A DNA stretch of 64,000 nt from positions 2,976,001-3,040,000 of the forward strand of contig NZ_VCIA01000001.1 of NCBI RefSeq assembly GCF_005887555.1, in the 5' to 3' direction. Shown one piece after another: positions 45,857 through 55,702 of the stretch; position 1 is the first letter of the stretch, and each line of letters begins with the position of its first letter. Under the pieces are notes generated by a model, which was not told the DNA's origin, did not search any database, and saw only the letters and a list, made by a program, of their open reading frames with translations. This DNA comes from Lentibacillus cibarius. GTDB taxonomy: Bacteria > Bacillota > Bacilli > Bacillales > Amphibacillaceae. The position numbers were made by a program, and so were the translations under genes.

Positions 45857-47074
45857 ATGCTTACAAAAAAATTATACTATCAAGACCAGTATCAACGGTC
45901 ATTTACAGCTAATCTGCAAAGGTCGGGCAAAGATGGACAAGGGCGTTTTTATGTTGTCTTGGATCAGACTGCATTTTACCCAACCGGTGGCGGACAGCCG
46001 CATGATACCGGAACGCTGAATGATGTGAACGTGTACGACGTAGAAGAAGTGGACGGAGAAATTCGGCATTACTTAGAGGAACCTGCCGAGGGATACCATA
46101 CATTTACTGGAAAAATCGATTGGGAGCGGCGGTTCGACCATATGCAGCAGCACGCTGGACAACACATATTATCTGCAGCTTTTGACAACGAATTTGGCTT
46201 GAAAACAGTCAGCTTTCACTTAGGCACGGAAGTATGTTCCATTGACCTGGAAACAGTGAACCTATCCGACGAGGAAGCGGCTCAGGCAGAGGCTATCGCC
46301 AATAAGATTATCCTGGAAAACCGTCCGTTGGATACGAAATGGGTAACCGAAAATGAATTAGCTGCCTATTCGCTCAGGAAAGCCGTCTCCGTTACCGACC
46401 ATATTCGTCTCGTTATCATTCCGGAATTCGATTATAACGGCTGTGGCGGCACACATCCTGATTCCTGCGGGCAGGTTCAATCGATTAAAATATTGCATTG
46501 GGAAAAACAAAAAAAGCATAAAATACGTGTTTATTTTGTTTGCGGAAACCGCGTCCTCAGGCAGCTTGGTGCGAAACATCAGGTCACACAGCGGCTCACA
46601 GCCACGTTAAATGCACCGCAGGAAAAGCTGGACGAAGCGGCAAACAAGGCTTTACAGCAAATAAAAGACCATGAAAAAACGATCGATACATTGAAATCGG
46701 AACTGATCAAGTATGAAGCAGGCGCCTATATTGATCACGCGGCCTGCATCAACGACCGCAATATCGTTCAGGCAATTTTTCAAGACCGGCCAATGCGTGA
46801 GCTCCAGCAATTGGCAAAGCACATTACGGTAAGCACAACGAATATCTTGGTGCTTCTCATTAGCGAAACCGACAATAAACTGCAGTTGGTTTGTTCGAAA
46901 AGTGACGATGTACCTGCCAACATGAATGATGTTGTTCAACAAACACTGCCTCTTATTAATGGAAAAGGCGGTGGGAACGGTTCGACTGCACAAGGAGGAG
47001 GCGACAAGACCATCGCAGCTCAGAAGGTTATGGAGGCGCTTGTGAGTCAGGTCAGCAGCCTGACACAAAAGTAG
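45857..47074 (+). CDS. Alanyl-tRNA editing protein, AlaX long type
   Basis: 405 aa. It removes serine or glycine wrongly attached to tRNA-Ala. The editing-domain zinc ligands are visible in HMQQHAGQHIL (HxxxH) and CGGTHP (Cys, His). YPTGGGQPHD is the conserved N-terminal loop. A DHHA1-type C-terminus (GKGGGNGSTAQGGG) marks the long form. AAAGGAGC precedes the ATG. Monocistronic. Confidence 0.9.
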   Translation: MLTKKLYYQDQYQRSFTANLQRSGKDGQGRFYVVLDQTAFYPTGGGQPHDTGTLNDVNVYDVEEVDGEIRHYLEEPAEGYHTFTGKIDWERRFDHMQQHAGQHILSAAFDNEFGLKTVSFHLGTEVCSIDLETVNLSDEEAAQAEAIANKIILENRPLDTKWVTENELAAYSLRKAVSVTDHIRLVIIPEFDYNGCGGTHPDSCGQVQSIKILHWEKQKKHKIRVYFVCGNRVLRQLGAKHQVTQRLTATLNAPQEKLDEAANKALQQIKDHEKTIDTLKSELIKYEAGAYIDHAACINDRNIVQAIFQDRPMRELQQLAKHITVSTTNILVLLISETDNKLQLVCSKSDDVPANMNDVVQQTLPLINGKGGGNGSTAQGGGDKTIAAQKVMEALVSQVSSLTQK

Positions 47075-47834
47075 GTTCTGCAGGCCCTTCGCCGGGAGGA
47101 GCGCTTCTTTAATATGGAGCGTTTGTCGATGGAATAGTGCCTGATTTGTTGAGGAAACTTTTCACGTATTCTATAGGAGAGAGTGTGCTTATGCGTTGTT
47201 TTTGTGAGAATGGAGAAATAGTTGATTTAAAGTGAAATCAGCAAAAGCCCATGAAATGTCACTAAACTTTCCCCATGATTTCAAATCTACATTATCAAAA
47301 AGAACGAAAGAAATAGGTTGCAGATTGGCTTCCGGACTACCAAGGATTTTTACCCTATGCGGATGCTTTTGGGTCGGTCCAGTTTTAGTTACTTTCAGTC
47401 CTTTTACCATAATTAATATTTGCGACAATAATAAGGACAGGACGTTTTTTCAAGCCCTGTCCTTCCTGCTGCCAATCTTCAATTGCGTTTTTGAAAACTT
47501 GTTACGACTGTCATGTTGTGTAATAGGCATCTTTTTGTCCTCCTTATTACACATACATACACCCTTCAAAACAGGTTGGTGATTCTCCCTTCGCTCAAGT
47601 TGTCACAAATTTGGGTTTCATTTCCAAACAATTTGGTTATGGTCGGGGATTGGCTTCTCTTATAGGCGGCGGGAACGATTCCATTGCACAGGGGGGACAA
47701 GGCTATCGCAACCCCGGAGTTCATGAAGGTGTTAGTGAATCGGGTCTACAGCACTATGGCGTAAGCCGGTTGACCTCTTGGGTTGTAGACTTCTGCCAGA
47801 GGAGCACCGAGAAAAGGGATAGGCAACTTGTCTA
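47075..47834. other. Repeat-rich intergenic region
   Basis: No convincing gene. It holds a hairpin, AAGGACAGG/CCTGTCCTT (47433-47464); a ~50-base segment (47347-47400) related to 55121-55172; and one unit of the 21-bp family (about 47591-47608). It also holds a possible structured RNA (47741-47790) and CACCGAGAAAAGGG near 47806, which matches the 52-bp array of 31-32 kb. Frames on both strands lack ribosome binding sites. Confidence 0.5.
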
Positions 47835-48068
47835 CTATGCACTCGTAATAAAAGCGTTTATTACGCCAAGGCCTTTAATCTTATCCAGGTTTTGAAGCAC
47901 TTGTTTTTTCCCTGAATATGGGCCAGCCTCCACGCAATAGAGTTCACCGCTATCGACTTTATATATTTTAATGTCTGCATTAATGTTATTCTTGGTTATT
48001 AAATTATACTGGTGCTGAGCACGCTTTTTCCTGTCAGTTGTACCCACAACTATCTTATACTTCCCCAT
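47835..48068 (-). CDS. Small SPOR-domain-like protein
   Basis: 77 aa from ATG 48068 behind AGGAGG. IVVGTTDRKKRAQHQYNLI, then LYCVEAGPYSGKKQVLQNL, follows the two-repeat pattern of a SPOR domain, which binds denuded peptidoglycan. No signal peptide or helix is seen, which is odd for that job. Confidence 0.6.
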   Translation of the reverse strand: MGKYKIVVGTTDRKKRAQHQYNLITKNNINADIKIYKVDSGELYCVEAGPYSGKKQVLQNLDKIKGLGVINAFITSA

Positions 48069-48199
48069 AAAAATCCTCCTAGTTCCGTTTACAGGTAGTA
48101 TATTCAACTGTTAAGCAAAGGAATGGTCGATGGACATGGGTTTTTGTAAATTGATTAAATAATCTAATAGAAACTAAGGCGGGATAGCGAATACTGTCG

Positions 48200-48297
48200 G
48201 ACAAAACGCTGGAAGAAGGTGGTTTTTTTCCGTGGAGAATGAAGTAACACTGAGGAAAGTGTATCACCTCTCATGCGGGACAACGGTAGCATAAATC
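48200..48297. mobile_element. MITE-like repeat, degraded copy 2
   Basis: TCACCTCTCATGCGGGACAA with CGGTAGCATAA (48264-48294) matches the right end of the element near 4.8 kb, and TTTTTTTCCGTGGAGAATGAAG matches its interior (with TTTTCTTCCGAGGAGGCTGA) in the same order. The left end is decayed. Confidence 0.6.
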
Positions 48298-48538
48298 AAA
48301 ATTTCCGATTAGATAGATACCCATGTTTAAAAACTATCTTCCAATATAATAGTGAATTTATAGCTGATGATGAAAGTAACTTATTGGATGATTATACGGA
48401 TGCCTTAAATTACTTTTTAAATAAATGGACAGTCATAAACTACAAAATTCAAAAACCCTCTACTCTTTTTCGGCATATTTGATAAAATAGTACTAGAAAT
48501 AGATATAATTTCTTAAATAAGTCGGGTTGGTGAATTTT

Positions 48539-50941
48539 ATGGAGAACTATTCACGTCTGATTTTTCAAATGAATATAAATGAAACGGTAATTGAAGAATT
48601 AGTTTCTTTTTTATGCGAGGGGACCAAAGTCTACTTTTTTACATATGACCCTACTGACATATTATTCGAAAATAAAGTTATCAAATTTGCTACTGATTTC
48701 CAACTCTTTTTTGCTTATGAGGTTCCATTTCATAGTGAACTTCATTATTCTTTCAATCACACTAATGGAGAGGTACCTAAACCAGTGCTGGAGTTCCTCG
48801 ATAAAAATGCAGCTTATTTTAATAAGCAACAATTCCTTATTGAACATGCTCTCGTAAATGAAAATATCAGTGTATCTGCTGGAGCAGGTACTGGAAAAAC
48901 GACAGTCATGCTTAATCGGATTATGTTTTTGAAATATAAAAATCCGAGTATGACGTTCTCAGAGCTGGCTTTAATCACATTTACTAATAAGGCAGCTAAT
49001 AACATGCGTCAAAAATTAATCGATAAAATAAAGGTATATTTTAAAATTACCAATGACTTAAAGTATCTTAGTTGGCTACAGGAATTGAAAGATATGACAA
49101 TCGGAACCATTCATTCGTTTGCCCGCCAAATTTTGAATTTGAATATGAATTCGATGTTTGAGAATAAAGATATACGGGTGAGTAAGTTTACTTACAAACG
49201 ACGAAAGATTATTGAAGAAGTTATCGATGAATTCCATGAAGAAAAACCAAAGCTTTTTGCTAAGTTTAAATATATAGAGCAATATCGAATTGTCTATGCT
49301 GTCGAGTCAATTATCAATCAATTACGAAATTATTCTTTTTCTGTAAATGCAATCCAAAATATGGATTTTGGATATGCCGATGACGGTTCCCATGAACTTT
49401 TTGAGTTTGTTGTTAAAGAAACAATAAATAGGTTGGAAACATACAAAGCAGAGGCAGGGTATATTGAAGTAAATGACTTAATCACCAATCTAGAGCTGCT
49501 GAAGTCAAAGGAAATAGGTTATGAGATCCCATTCAAATATATCTTTATTGATGAGTTTCAGGATACAGATAGACAACAGACGATGTTCTTTTCATATTTG
49601 GTAAATCATTATCCGCTATCATTATTTGTTGTGGGTGATGTAAAGCAAAGCATTTACAGGTTTAGAGGTGCTGACTATACTGCTTTTAAACAATTGAAGG
49701 GTCAAGTAACCATTCATCAGGAACATTTTTTACAAATTAATTATCGATCGGATAAGAATCTGTTAACTCAGTTGAACAATATATTCAAGGTCTGGCCCGA
49801 TTGGGTCAAAACATTTAAATTTGACAAAAAGGATTACCTTATAGACGGGTTTGAACCGGAAAAACAGTTGGATAAGCCCGTTGTTAATCAAACTTTTCAG
49901 ACAAATGCAAGCCTTATCAACTATTTAAGGAAAGTAGAAAACACTGATACAGCAGTTCTGGTAAGATCTAATCGTGAAGTAAATGAATTATCAGCACTTT
50001 GTGAGGAGAACAATATCTTTTATACCGCAGATCGAGATGGAGATTTTTATCGGACGATTGCTGTCAGGGAGTTTTATCAACTTTTAAAGCGGTTTACCCA
50101 TCCAAAAGTATGGAACAATCGCTACATGCTTCACCTTTCTTCTTATGGTGAGCGTAGTCTTCCTGTGGCGGATGTGTTATCTGGGTTCAATGCAGACAAG
50201 ATGTATATAAGGCAATTGCTAACTGACAAAGATCAACTACTAGAGCCATTTGAAGAACAATTTAAGAATAAACCAGTATTTGAAGTACTGCAAGAAATTG
50301 TTCAAACGATAAATCCGGCAAAGGTTTATGCAGAAAGATTTATTTCAGATAAATCGGTGACTGGTACAGAAAAAGATGCAAAATATTATCTAGAGCAAGC
50401 TAGAACTTTGAGCCATGAGTATCAATTAAACCTTGATCATCTTATATATTTATTAAAAGAAGAATCTAGAGGAACTGTCCCGACGTTAAGTAAGCTTTTA
50501 AATATACTGTCACTAAAAATGACTACAGATAAAAGCATAACAAAACTTACCTCAACAGAACCGGGAAACGCACGCTTGTCCATTATGACAGTACATAAGG
50601 CAAAAGGTCTGGATTTTGACTACGTTTTTCTTCCGTATACAGAAAGAAGTTTTAATAGTTACTCAAAAACTGATGTTGTCACCAGCGGGAATGCTATAGG
50701 CTATAAAACGTTTATTTCTAAGGGTAAAACCTATAAAAATGATGTATATAAATCTTTGCGGACTGATGAGATTTTTGAGGAGGCTGGTGAGGAGACACGT
50801 TTGCTTTATGTCGCATTGACTAGGGCAAAAAAGGGTGTTTATTTGGATGCTCCAGATTATTCGCACAGTCAAACTGCAACTCGGTGGGGTGATTTGATTG
50901 CAAAAGGACTTGAAAAAGAAACAACAAACACAGCACATTAA
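48539..50941 (+). CDS. AddA/UvrD-like helicase without nuclease domain (cassette gene 1)
   Basis: About 800 aa. After ~95 residues of unknown fold comes a complete SF1A helicase. Walker A is GAGTGKTT (K120), followed by IDEFQDTDRQQ (motif II), VVGDVKQSIYRFRGAD (III), INYRSD (IV), TVHKAKGLDFDYVFLPY (V) and LLYVALTRAKKGV (VI). The motif wording is AddA/RecB-like, but there is no C-terminal PD-(D/E)xK nuclease. ATG 48539 is preferred, with GGTTGGTG before it. A possible promoter is TTGATA (48479)-19 bp-TATAAT (48504-48509). AT-rich codon use differs from the flanking housekeeping genes. The next gene overlaps its end. Confidence 0.85.
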   Translation: MENYSRLIFQMNINETVIEELVSFLCEGTKVYFFTYDPTDILFENKVIKFATDFQLFFAYEVPFHSELHYSFNHTNGEVPKPVLEFLDKNAAYFNKQQFLIEHALVNENISVSAGAGTGKTTVMLNRIMFLKYKNPSMTFSELALITFTNKAANNMRQKLIDKIKVYFKITNDLKYLSWLQELKDMTIGTIHSFARQILNLNMNSMFENKDIRVSKFTYKRRKIIEEVIDEFHEEKPKLFAKFKYIEQYRIVYAVESIINQLRNYSFSVNAIQNMDFGYADDGSHELFEFVVKETINRLETYKAEAGYIEVNDLITNLELLKSKEIGYEIPFKYIFIDEFQDTDRQQTMFFSYLVNHYPLSLFVVGDVKQSIYRFRGADYTAFKQLKGQVTIHQEHFLQINYRSDKNLLTQLNNIFKVWPDWVKTFKFDKKDYLIDGFEPEKQLDKPVVNQTFQTNASLINYLRKVENTDTAVLVRSNREVNELSALCEENNIFYTADRDGDFYRTIAVREFYQLLKRFTHPKVWNNRYMLHLSSYGERSLPVADVLSGFNADKMYIRQLLTDKDQLLEPFEEQFKNKPVFEVLQEIVQTINPAKVYAERFISDKSVTGTEKDAKYYLEQARTLSHEYQLNLDHLIYLLKEESRGTVPTLSKLLNILSLKMTTDKSITKLTSTEPGNARLSIMTVHKAKGLDFDYVFLPYTERSFNSYSKTDVVTSGNAIGYKTFISKGKTYKNDVYKSLRTDEIFEEAGEETRLLYVALTRAKKGVYLDAPDYSHSQTATRWGDLIAKGLEKETTNTAH

Positions 50942-53435
50942 TGGGCTATTCCCGTACCAGACATATACATCTTTGGCGTCTTGTTTAGATCAACAAATTT
51001 ATTCTGATAAAGAGCTCCATATATTCGGATTAGGTTCTTTGGCCGCAAAAGTTAAAAAGAATTTTAATCTTATTGTAAACACCTTTACGGATTTATCCTA
51101 TTTATTGTTCAATGAGTATCATCGTGCTGAGACGCATATCTATTTTCAGTCGACATTAAGGAAATTAATTCAAGAGGGCTATTTCAATCACCAAAACTAT
51201 TTAATAAACCGGTTGTCCGCGATTGTCGATACGATGTATACAATTGCGGATATCGGTGTAGAGGAAATTCCTGTTCAACTTTATAACGGTAGGCAAAAGG
51301 AAGTAATGTATCTTGTTAATCGGTTACTGGAAGAAAGCATTGTTAAAGACTATAATGATCAAAAGGTTCATCTAACAAAAGAAAATATCTCCTTGAAGTT
51401 GGCGGGGCACACTAGAATAGAAAAGTTTATTTTTTATGAGGTGGAATATTTAAATTATGGCCGTATGAATTTAATTCATTTTCTTCATCGAAAGGGTTTT
51501 AAAATAGAATTCCGTATTCCATACCAACATCAATATCAACGAACGTTCGGTTATTGGAAACAGGTTTATGAAGTTGTCACCAAGCAGAAAATTTGGGATT
51601 CGAATGTTAACGAGGGCCCAACAAATCACAAAGGGGAACGGTTTGCTTTATTCAATGAGGGAATACCTTCCAAATTAAACGAGCGGGACAATGTTTCTGT
51701 CTTTGAATTCGAATCTCAACATAGTTTTCGAACGTACTTTCAAAAAACAGATGACCATATTTTTTCTATTAATCCAGATGAAATCCAAACATTAGTTAGC
51801 GATACTTTTAGTGAGCTATACGAAAATACAATTGGTAGATTTCCATATCATCTTCAGTACTGCACGTATTGGAATGGTAAAATTTATTTATCTTACCAAA
51901 ATCTGATTGATTTAATTACAAGTGAATGGGTGAGTTTAGAAGATGCCAAAGGTAAAGATGGGCTTTCACTTATGATGGACCTTTCGGATTATATGTCAGG
52001 TATTGAAACGACTGAAGATGTCAAAGAAAGACTGTACCGTTTGCAGGAACTGGACATTCTTAACAAGTCATTTGACAGAGAGAATAACGAGGATACTGGA
52101 AGAAATAGAATGAAGCGTTATATGTTAAACCCATTTCGAACGTTTTCCTTTCTTCATAGTGAAAGATACGATATAACCATTAAGCAGCTGATTAATTTGG
52201 TAGAGGAATTTGAAAGGCTCTGCGGTTACTTGTTACCGTCTGAAACGGAAATCGTTCCAGTTAACACCTATTTTGCGAGATGGCAAGAAACTTTTCGGAA
52301 TCGAATAGGGTATGAGAATCAAGTGTGGGACCAAGTATTTGTAGAGCGCTTTCCTGATGACTGGGAATTTTCTGCTCCAGAACTCTTGCAGCTAATCTAT
52401 TTGACAGCTTCCAACTTTAAAACGAAAAAAACAGATATTCATTCACTACCAACCCTTTGGGAGAAAATGTTAGATGGCAATCAAAATCAAACACTTCATC
52501 TGACCAATATTACTCAGATGAATTTCCCGGAAAGGCATTCCAGCACCAGTCCATCATTATTTTTTAACCACAGTGAATTTAAAAGCATGATTCAAGCTGT
52601 GACATCCTCTATGAGAAACAGGCTGTTGCATGCTTTATGGGTCGATTATACGGTTGAAGAGAATTTTCCTAAACTTGGATTATATCAACTATACAATATG
52701 TTGGCAAATTATGATGGTCCTGTGAAATTCAGTTGGATAAAAAATCTTCAGGAAGACTCACTCAGAAATATTTATTTAGAAATATTAGCCGATTTATACA
52801 ATGACGGAAAGATTGAGTCATATACACCACAAGATAGGCTAACATTAGATAAAATGCAGAAAAGGGAACTTGTACAAAAACCGGATATTGATGTAAAGCA
52901 ATTCCATAATAAAATACCGGATGTTTATTGGCTGAACCACGATTTCTGTTCAAAAAAATTTTTCATGGCAACCTTTATTGATCAGGAACCTATTTACGAA
53001 CAAGAATTTCATCACCAATTTCTTTTTAGTAAAATAGGGAAGTTATTTTCTATATCTCAGTCAGAGCGAGAGGCGTTTCAAAACTATATTTTCCCTTTGT
53101 TTCCACACTGGACTTTTACAAAAAAAGAGAATCTTATTGACATGGAATATCAGGTAAAGCTTCGTAAGTATAAAAATTTCGAAAACATCACTTATCCACG
53201 CGAATTGCAAAGCCTACAGATTTTGCGCAGTTTGTATCGAGAGAATCGCCGAACCAAGGCCAGAAATCAGTACCGTAAGTACAAGGATTTCAATGATAAG
53301 GAAATTATAAAGCAGTTTAAGAAGAATATTAATCAGTTTGAAGTGAAGGCAGAGCCGGGTAATCATTGTAAAATGTGTCAGTTTTTAAAGATTTGCAGTG
53401 AAGGGATGTATGCCATTGACAACAACGACAATTGA
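50898..53435 (+). CDS. AddB-like protein with Fe-S cysteine pattern (cassette gene 2)
   Basis: Up to 845 aa. The start is uncertain: TTG 50898 or 50910, both overlapping gene 1, and no ATG is suitable. C684 in HDFCSKKFF sits in a segment like the start of the AddB nuclease domain (CPFxFF). The C-terminus has C824-x2-C827-x5-C833, the same CX2CX5C spacing as the AddB iron-sulfur cluster. Only ~140 residues separate the first and last cysteines (about 320 in B. subtilis AddB), and I cannot find the nuclease D-E-K motif. No Walker A is seen. It looks like a shortened AddB-type scaffold or DNA-binding subunit. It overlaps gene 3. Confidence 0.7.
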   Translation: MQKDLKKKQQTQHINGLFPYQTYTSLASCLDQQIYSDKELHIFGLGSLAAKVKKNFNLIVNTFTDLSYLLFNEYHRAETHIYFQSTLRKLIQEGYFNHQNYLINRLSAIVDTMYTIADIGVEEIPVQLYNGRQKEVMYLVNRLLEESIVKDYNDQKVHLTKENISLKLAGHTRIEKFIFYEVEYLNYGRMNLIHFLHRKGFKIEFRIPYQHQYQRTFGYWKQVYEVVTKQKIWDSNVNEGPTNHKGERFALFNEGIPSKLNERDNVSVFEFESQHSFRTYFQKTDDHIFSINPDEIQTLVSDTFSELYENTIGRFPYHLQYCTYWNGKIYLSYQNLIDLITSEWVSLEDAKGKDGLSLMMDLSDYMSGIETTEDVKERLYRLQELDILNKSFDRENNEDTGRNRMKRYMLNPFRTFSFLHSERYDITIKQLINLVEEFERLCGYLLPSETEIVPVNTYFARWQETFRNRIGYENQVWDQVFVERFPDDWEFSAPELLQLIYLTASNFKTKKTDIHSLPTLWEKMLDGNQNQTLHLTNITQMNFPERHSSTSPSLFFNHSEFKSMIQAVTSSMRNRLLHALWVDYTVEENFPKLGLYQLYNMLANYDGPVKFSWIKNLQEDSLRNIYLEILADLYNDGKIESYTPQDRLTLDKMQKRELVQKPDIDVKQFHNKIPDVYWLNHDFCSKKFFMATFIDQEPIYEQEFHHQFLFSKIGKLFSISQSEREAFQNYIFPLFPHWTFTKKENLIDMEYQVKLRKYKNFENITYPRELQSLQILRSLYRENRRTKARNQYRKYKDFNDKEIIKQFKKNINQFEVKAEPGNHCKMCQFLKICSEGMYAIDNNDN

Positions 53436-55089
53436 TCGGAAGAAAGAAATTGAAGCGTTCGGCAGGCGATTATCAAGAAGATGGAAGAACTACTTTTCAT
53501 TAGAGGGGCTCCTACCCGGAATTGTACCGACAAATGAACAAAAACAAGTGGTGCAATCAAACGAGAAACAGTTAGTGATTAGGGGATCTGCCGGCAGTGG
53601 AAAAAGTTTAATGCTCGTTTATCGCTTGATTAAATTGATGGAACAGGAAGAGTCTCGCCAAAAAATTCTTTACGTTACTTTTAATCAAACGTTAACACAG
53701 GATACCCGGAAACGGCTAAATCAATCCGATAAATACCGTGAATTGTCGCAAACACATGATGTTGAAGTCATCACGTACCATGATTTAGTACGAAATATAC
53801 TAATGTATGAATGTGGGTATCCAAATATTAATCGATTGCAAATGAAACAATCTTCTATAACAGAACATGAATCATTCATTGAATCCAAGATTATGACTAT
53901 CCTGGATCAGTTTAAACATTCGTCAGAATATGAAAAATACGAGAAACTATTTAAGACGCATTCGGCTAAATTTTTACGTGAAGAATTTTTCTGGATGAAG
54001 GCAAATGGAATCAATACGTGGGATCAATATTCAATTAAAGAGCGTAAAGGTCGTGGTCATAGTCCAAATGTCGCAAAAAGACAGCGGCCCACTATTTTCC
54101 ATTTGTTTGATCTGTATCAGGAATTTATGAAGACCAACTTCAAAACGCCACAGTTGGATATGGAAGATTATGCACTGCACTTACTTAATGAACTGCAGCT
54201 AAATCCGAATGCATCATTTAAATACGACCATATTTTGGTGGATGAATTTCAAGATCTTCAGCCAATGCAAATCAAAAGTCTTGTGAAACTTGCAAAGAAA
54301 TCGATAACATTAGTAGGTGATGCTAAACAGCGTATTTATAAACGGACACCGGTTTCTTACAAGGATCTCAATTTAAAGGTGAACTCAAGAACAAATCAAA
54401 GGCTGACAAAGAATTTCCGGTCGACTAAGCAGATTATGAACCTAGCAAGTGCCCTTCAATTTACGGACGTGGAGAATGTTCGGGAAGATGATCAAAACTT
54501 TTTCCGAGAGGGGCCGAAACCGGAGATTAAACATTTTACAACTATGAAACGTTTGGCCAGTCAAATGAAAAAAGAAATAAATCAATTGCAGACGAACCAT
54601 CCTGGAAAGTCAATTGCTGTTATCCATCGTTATAACGACAATGAAGTGAAACAATATGGAAATCTTCGTCATGCTCTTGAACGGGACTTTCACGTTATTG
54701 GAATAGAGCAATATGGGAAAAGTTTTAATTACAATAAAGAGAAGAAGCCGATATTCTTTACCAATCCTTTTGAGATTAAGGGACTGGAGTTTGACTTTGT
54801 GTTTATTGTTCACTTTGATAGAATGCATTATCCCTCCTCCGAAAGAATAAATGATCTGAAAAAAAGATATGACACAAAAAAGATTAACTATCAGAATTAT
54901 GATAAAGACTATGATGACATACTAAATGATGAGAAAAAAGTATTGTATGTCGCTAACTCCCGAGCAAAAGAAGAATTAAAAATTTTTTACGCTGCTGAAA
55001 AGCAGATAAGGATCTCCCCATTTGTAAATGATTTCGATACACGTGACTATGTAAGTAATTTCAGTAAAAGTAAATATAAAAATAATTGA
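53410..55089 (+). CDS. Second UvrD-like helicase (cassette gene 3)
   Basis: About 559 aa. GSAGSGKS (Walker A), VDEFQDLQP (motif II), LVGDAKQRIYKR (III), LTKNFRST (IV), EIKGLEFDFVFIVH (V) and VLYVANSRAKEEL (VI) give a full SF1A core, compact and without accessory nuclease. ATG 53410 has AAGGGA just upstream and overlaps gene 2 by 26 bases, so all three genes are translationally coupled. It differs clearly from gene 1 in sequence and is not a duplicate of it. Confidence 0.85.
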   Translation: MPLTTTTIDRKKEIEAFGRRLSRRWKNYFSLEGLLPGIVPTNEQKQVVQSNEKQLVIRGSAGSGKSLMLVYRLIKLMEQEESRQKILYVTFNQTLTQDTRKRLNQSDKYRELSQTHDVEVITYHDLVRNILMYECGYPNINRLQMKQSSITEHESFIESKIMTILDQFKHSSEYEKYEKLFKTHSAKFLREEFFWMKANGINTWDQYSIKERKGRGHSPNVAKRQRPTIFHLFDLYQEFMKTNFKTPQLDMEDYALHLLNELQLNPNASFKYDHILVDEFQDLQPMQIKSLVKLAKKSITLVGDAKQRIYKRTPVSYKDLNLKVNSRTNQRLTKNFRSTKQIMNLASALQFTDVENVREDDQNFFREGPKPEIKHFTTMKRLASQMKKEINQLQTNHPGKSIAVIHRYNDNEVKQYGNLRHALERDFHVIGIEQYGKSFNYNKEKKPIFFTNPFEIKGLEFDFVFIVHFDRMHYPSSERINDLKKRYDTKKINYQNYDKDYDDILNDEKKVLYVANSRAKEELKIFYAAEKQIRISPFVNDFDTRDYVSNFSKSKYKNN

Positions 55090-55309
55090 AAAACTATTAA
55101 GAGTTCGATTTGGTTTAAAATTTGTATTCTATGTGAATGCCTTTGGGTTGGTCCGGTTGTTACTATTGAGTGTTAATAGTGCTTAAGAAGCGTATGATGA
55201 AACGAATTTTTTTCTGTCTATTATGAAAAAATTGCGAAAAAGGGATTCAATCATTTCCTCTTAACCTAACCGTGATATAATATAGAAAAGAAGCTGGGGG
55301 GTAATATTA
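55090..55309. other. Gap after the helicase cassette
   Basis: Contains the 55121-55172 segment related to 47347-47400 (both carry CTATG, TTGGGT and GGTCC blocks in the same order) and a TATAAT at about 55278 that could drive the coiled-coil gene. Confidence 0.4.
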
Positions 55310-55606
55310 ATGGAAGAAACATTGAAGCAAATACTTAGCGAAATTCAAAAGGTTAATCAAAGAATGGATGGTTTGGATAAACGCTTTGATAGCTTAAATA
55401 AAGACATAAAAGAACTTAAAGACGGACAAGAACAACCGAACGGCAGCACAATTAATCATGTTGTTGCTAAACACATCGATGAAAGATTTGATGAATTAAA
55501 GGATACTTTAGAAGAGCAGCATAGGGTTATTGATACTTTATTAGTTCGTTCCGTTAAGAATGAAAGTGAAGTAAAGGACTTCAAGCGCATAATAAAAAGT
55601 CAATAA
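55310..55606 (+). CDS. Small coiled-coil protein
   Basis: 98 aa. Heptad-like patterns fill both halves (LKQILSEIQKVNQRMDGLDK; FDELKDTLEEQHRVIDTLL), joined by a short linker around residue 45. GGGGGG precedes the ATG. Such proteins are common near Bacillaceae accessory genes; the role is unknown. It could be a partner of the helicase cassette, but it has its own promoter and spacing. Confidence 0.6.
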   Translation: MEETLKQILSEIQKVNQRMDGLDKRFDSLNKDIKELKDGQEQPNGSTINHVVAKHIDERFDELKDTLEEQHRVIDTLLVRSVKNESEVKDFKRIIKSQ

Positions 55607-55702
55607 TGGAATGATTGCGCTCCTTTTTTCGTTTTCCATATAATCGGAAAATGTTGCTTTGGAAGTATGGAAAACTAGTATACAGAAGAAGGTAGTCTTT
55701 TA

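Noticed and set aside
47232..47582. 116-codon plus-strand frame and overlapping minus-strand frame
   Set aside because: Both lack ribosome binding sites and cross an inverted repeat and a dispersed repeat.
48273..48482. 69-codon frame before the helicase cassette
   Set aside because: It begins inside the MITE-like end and has no ribosome binding site.
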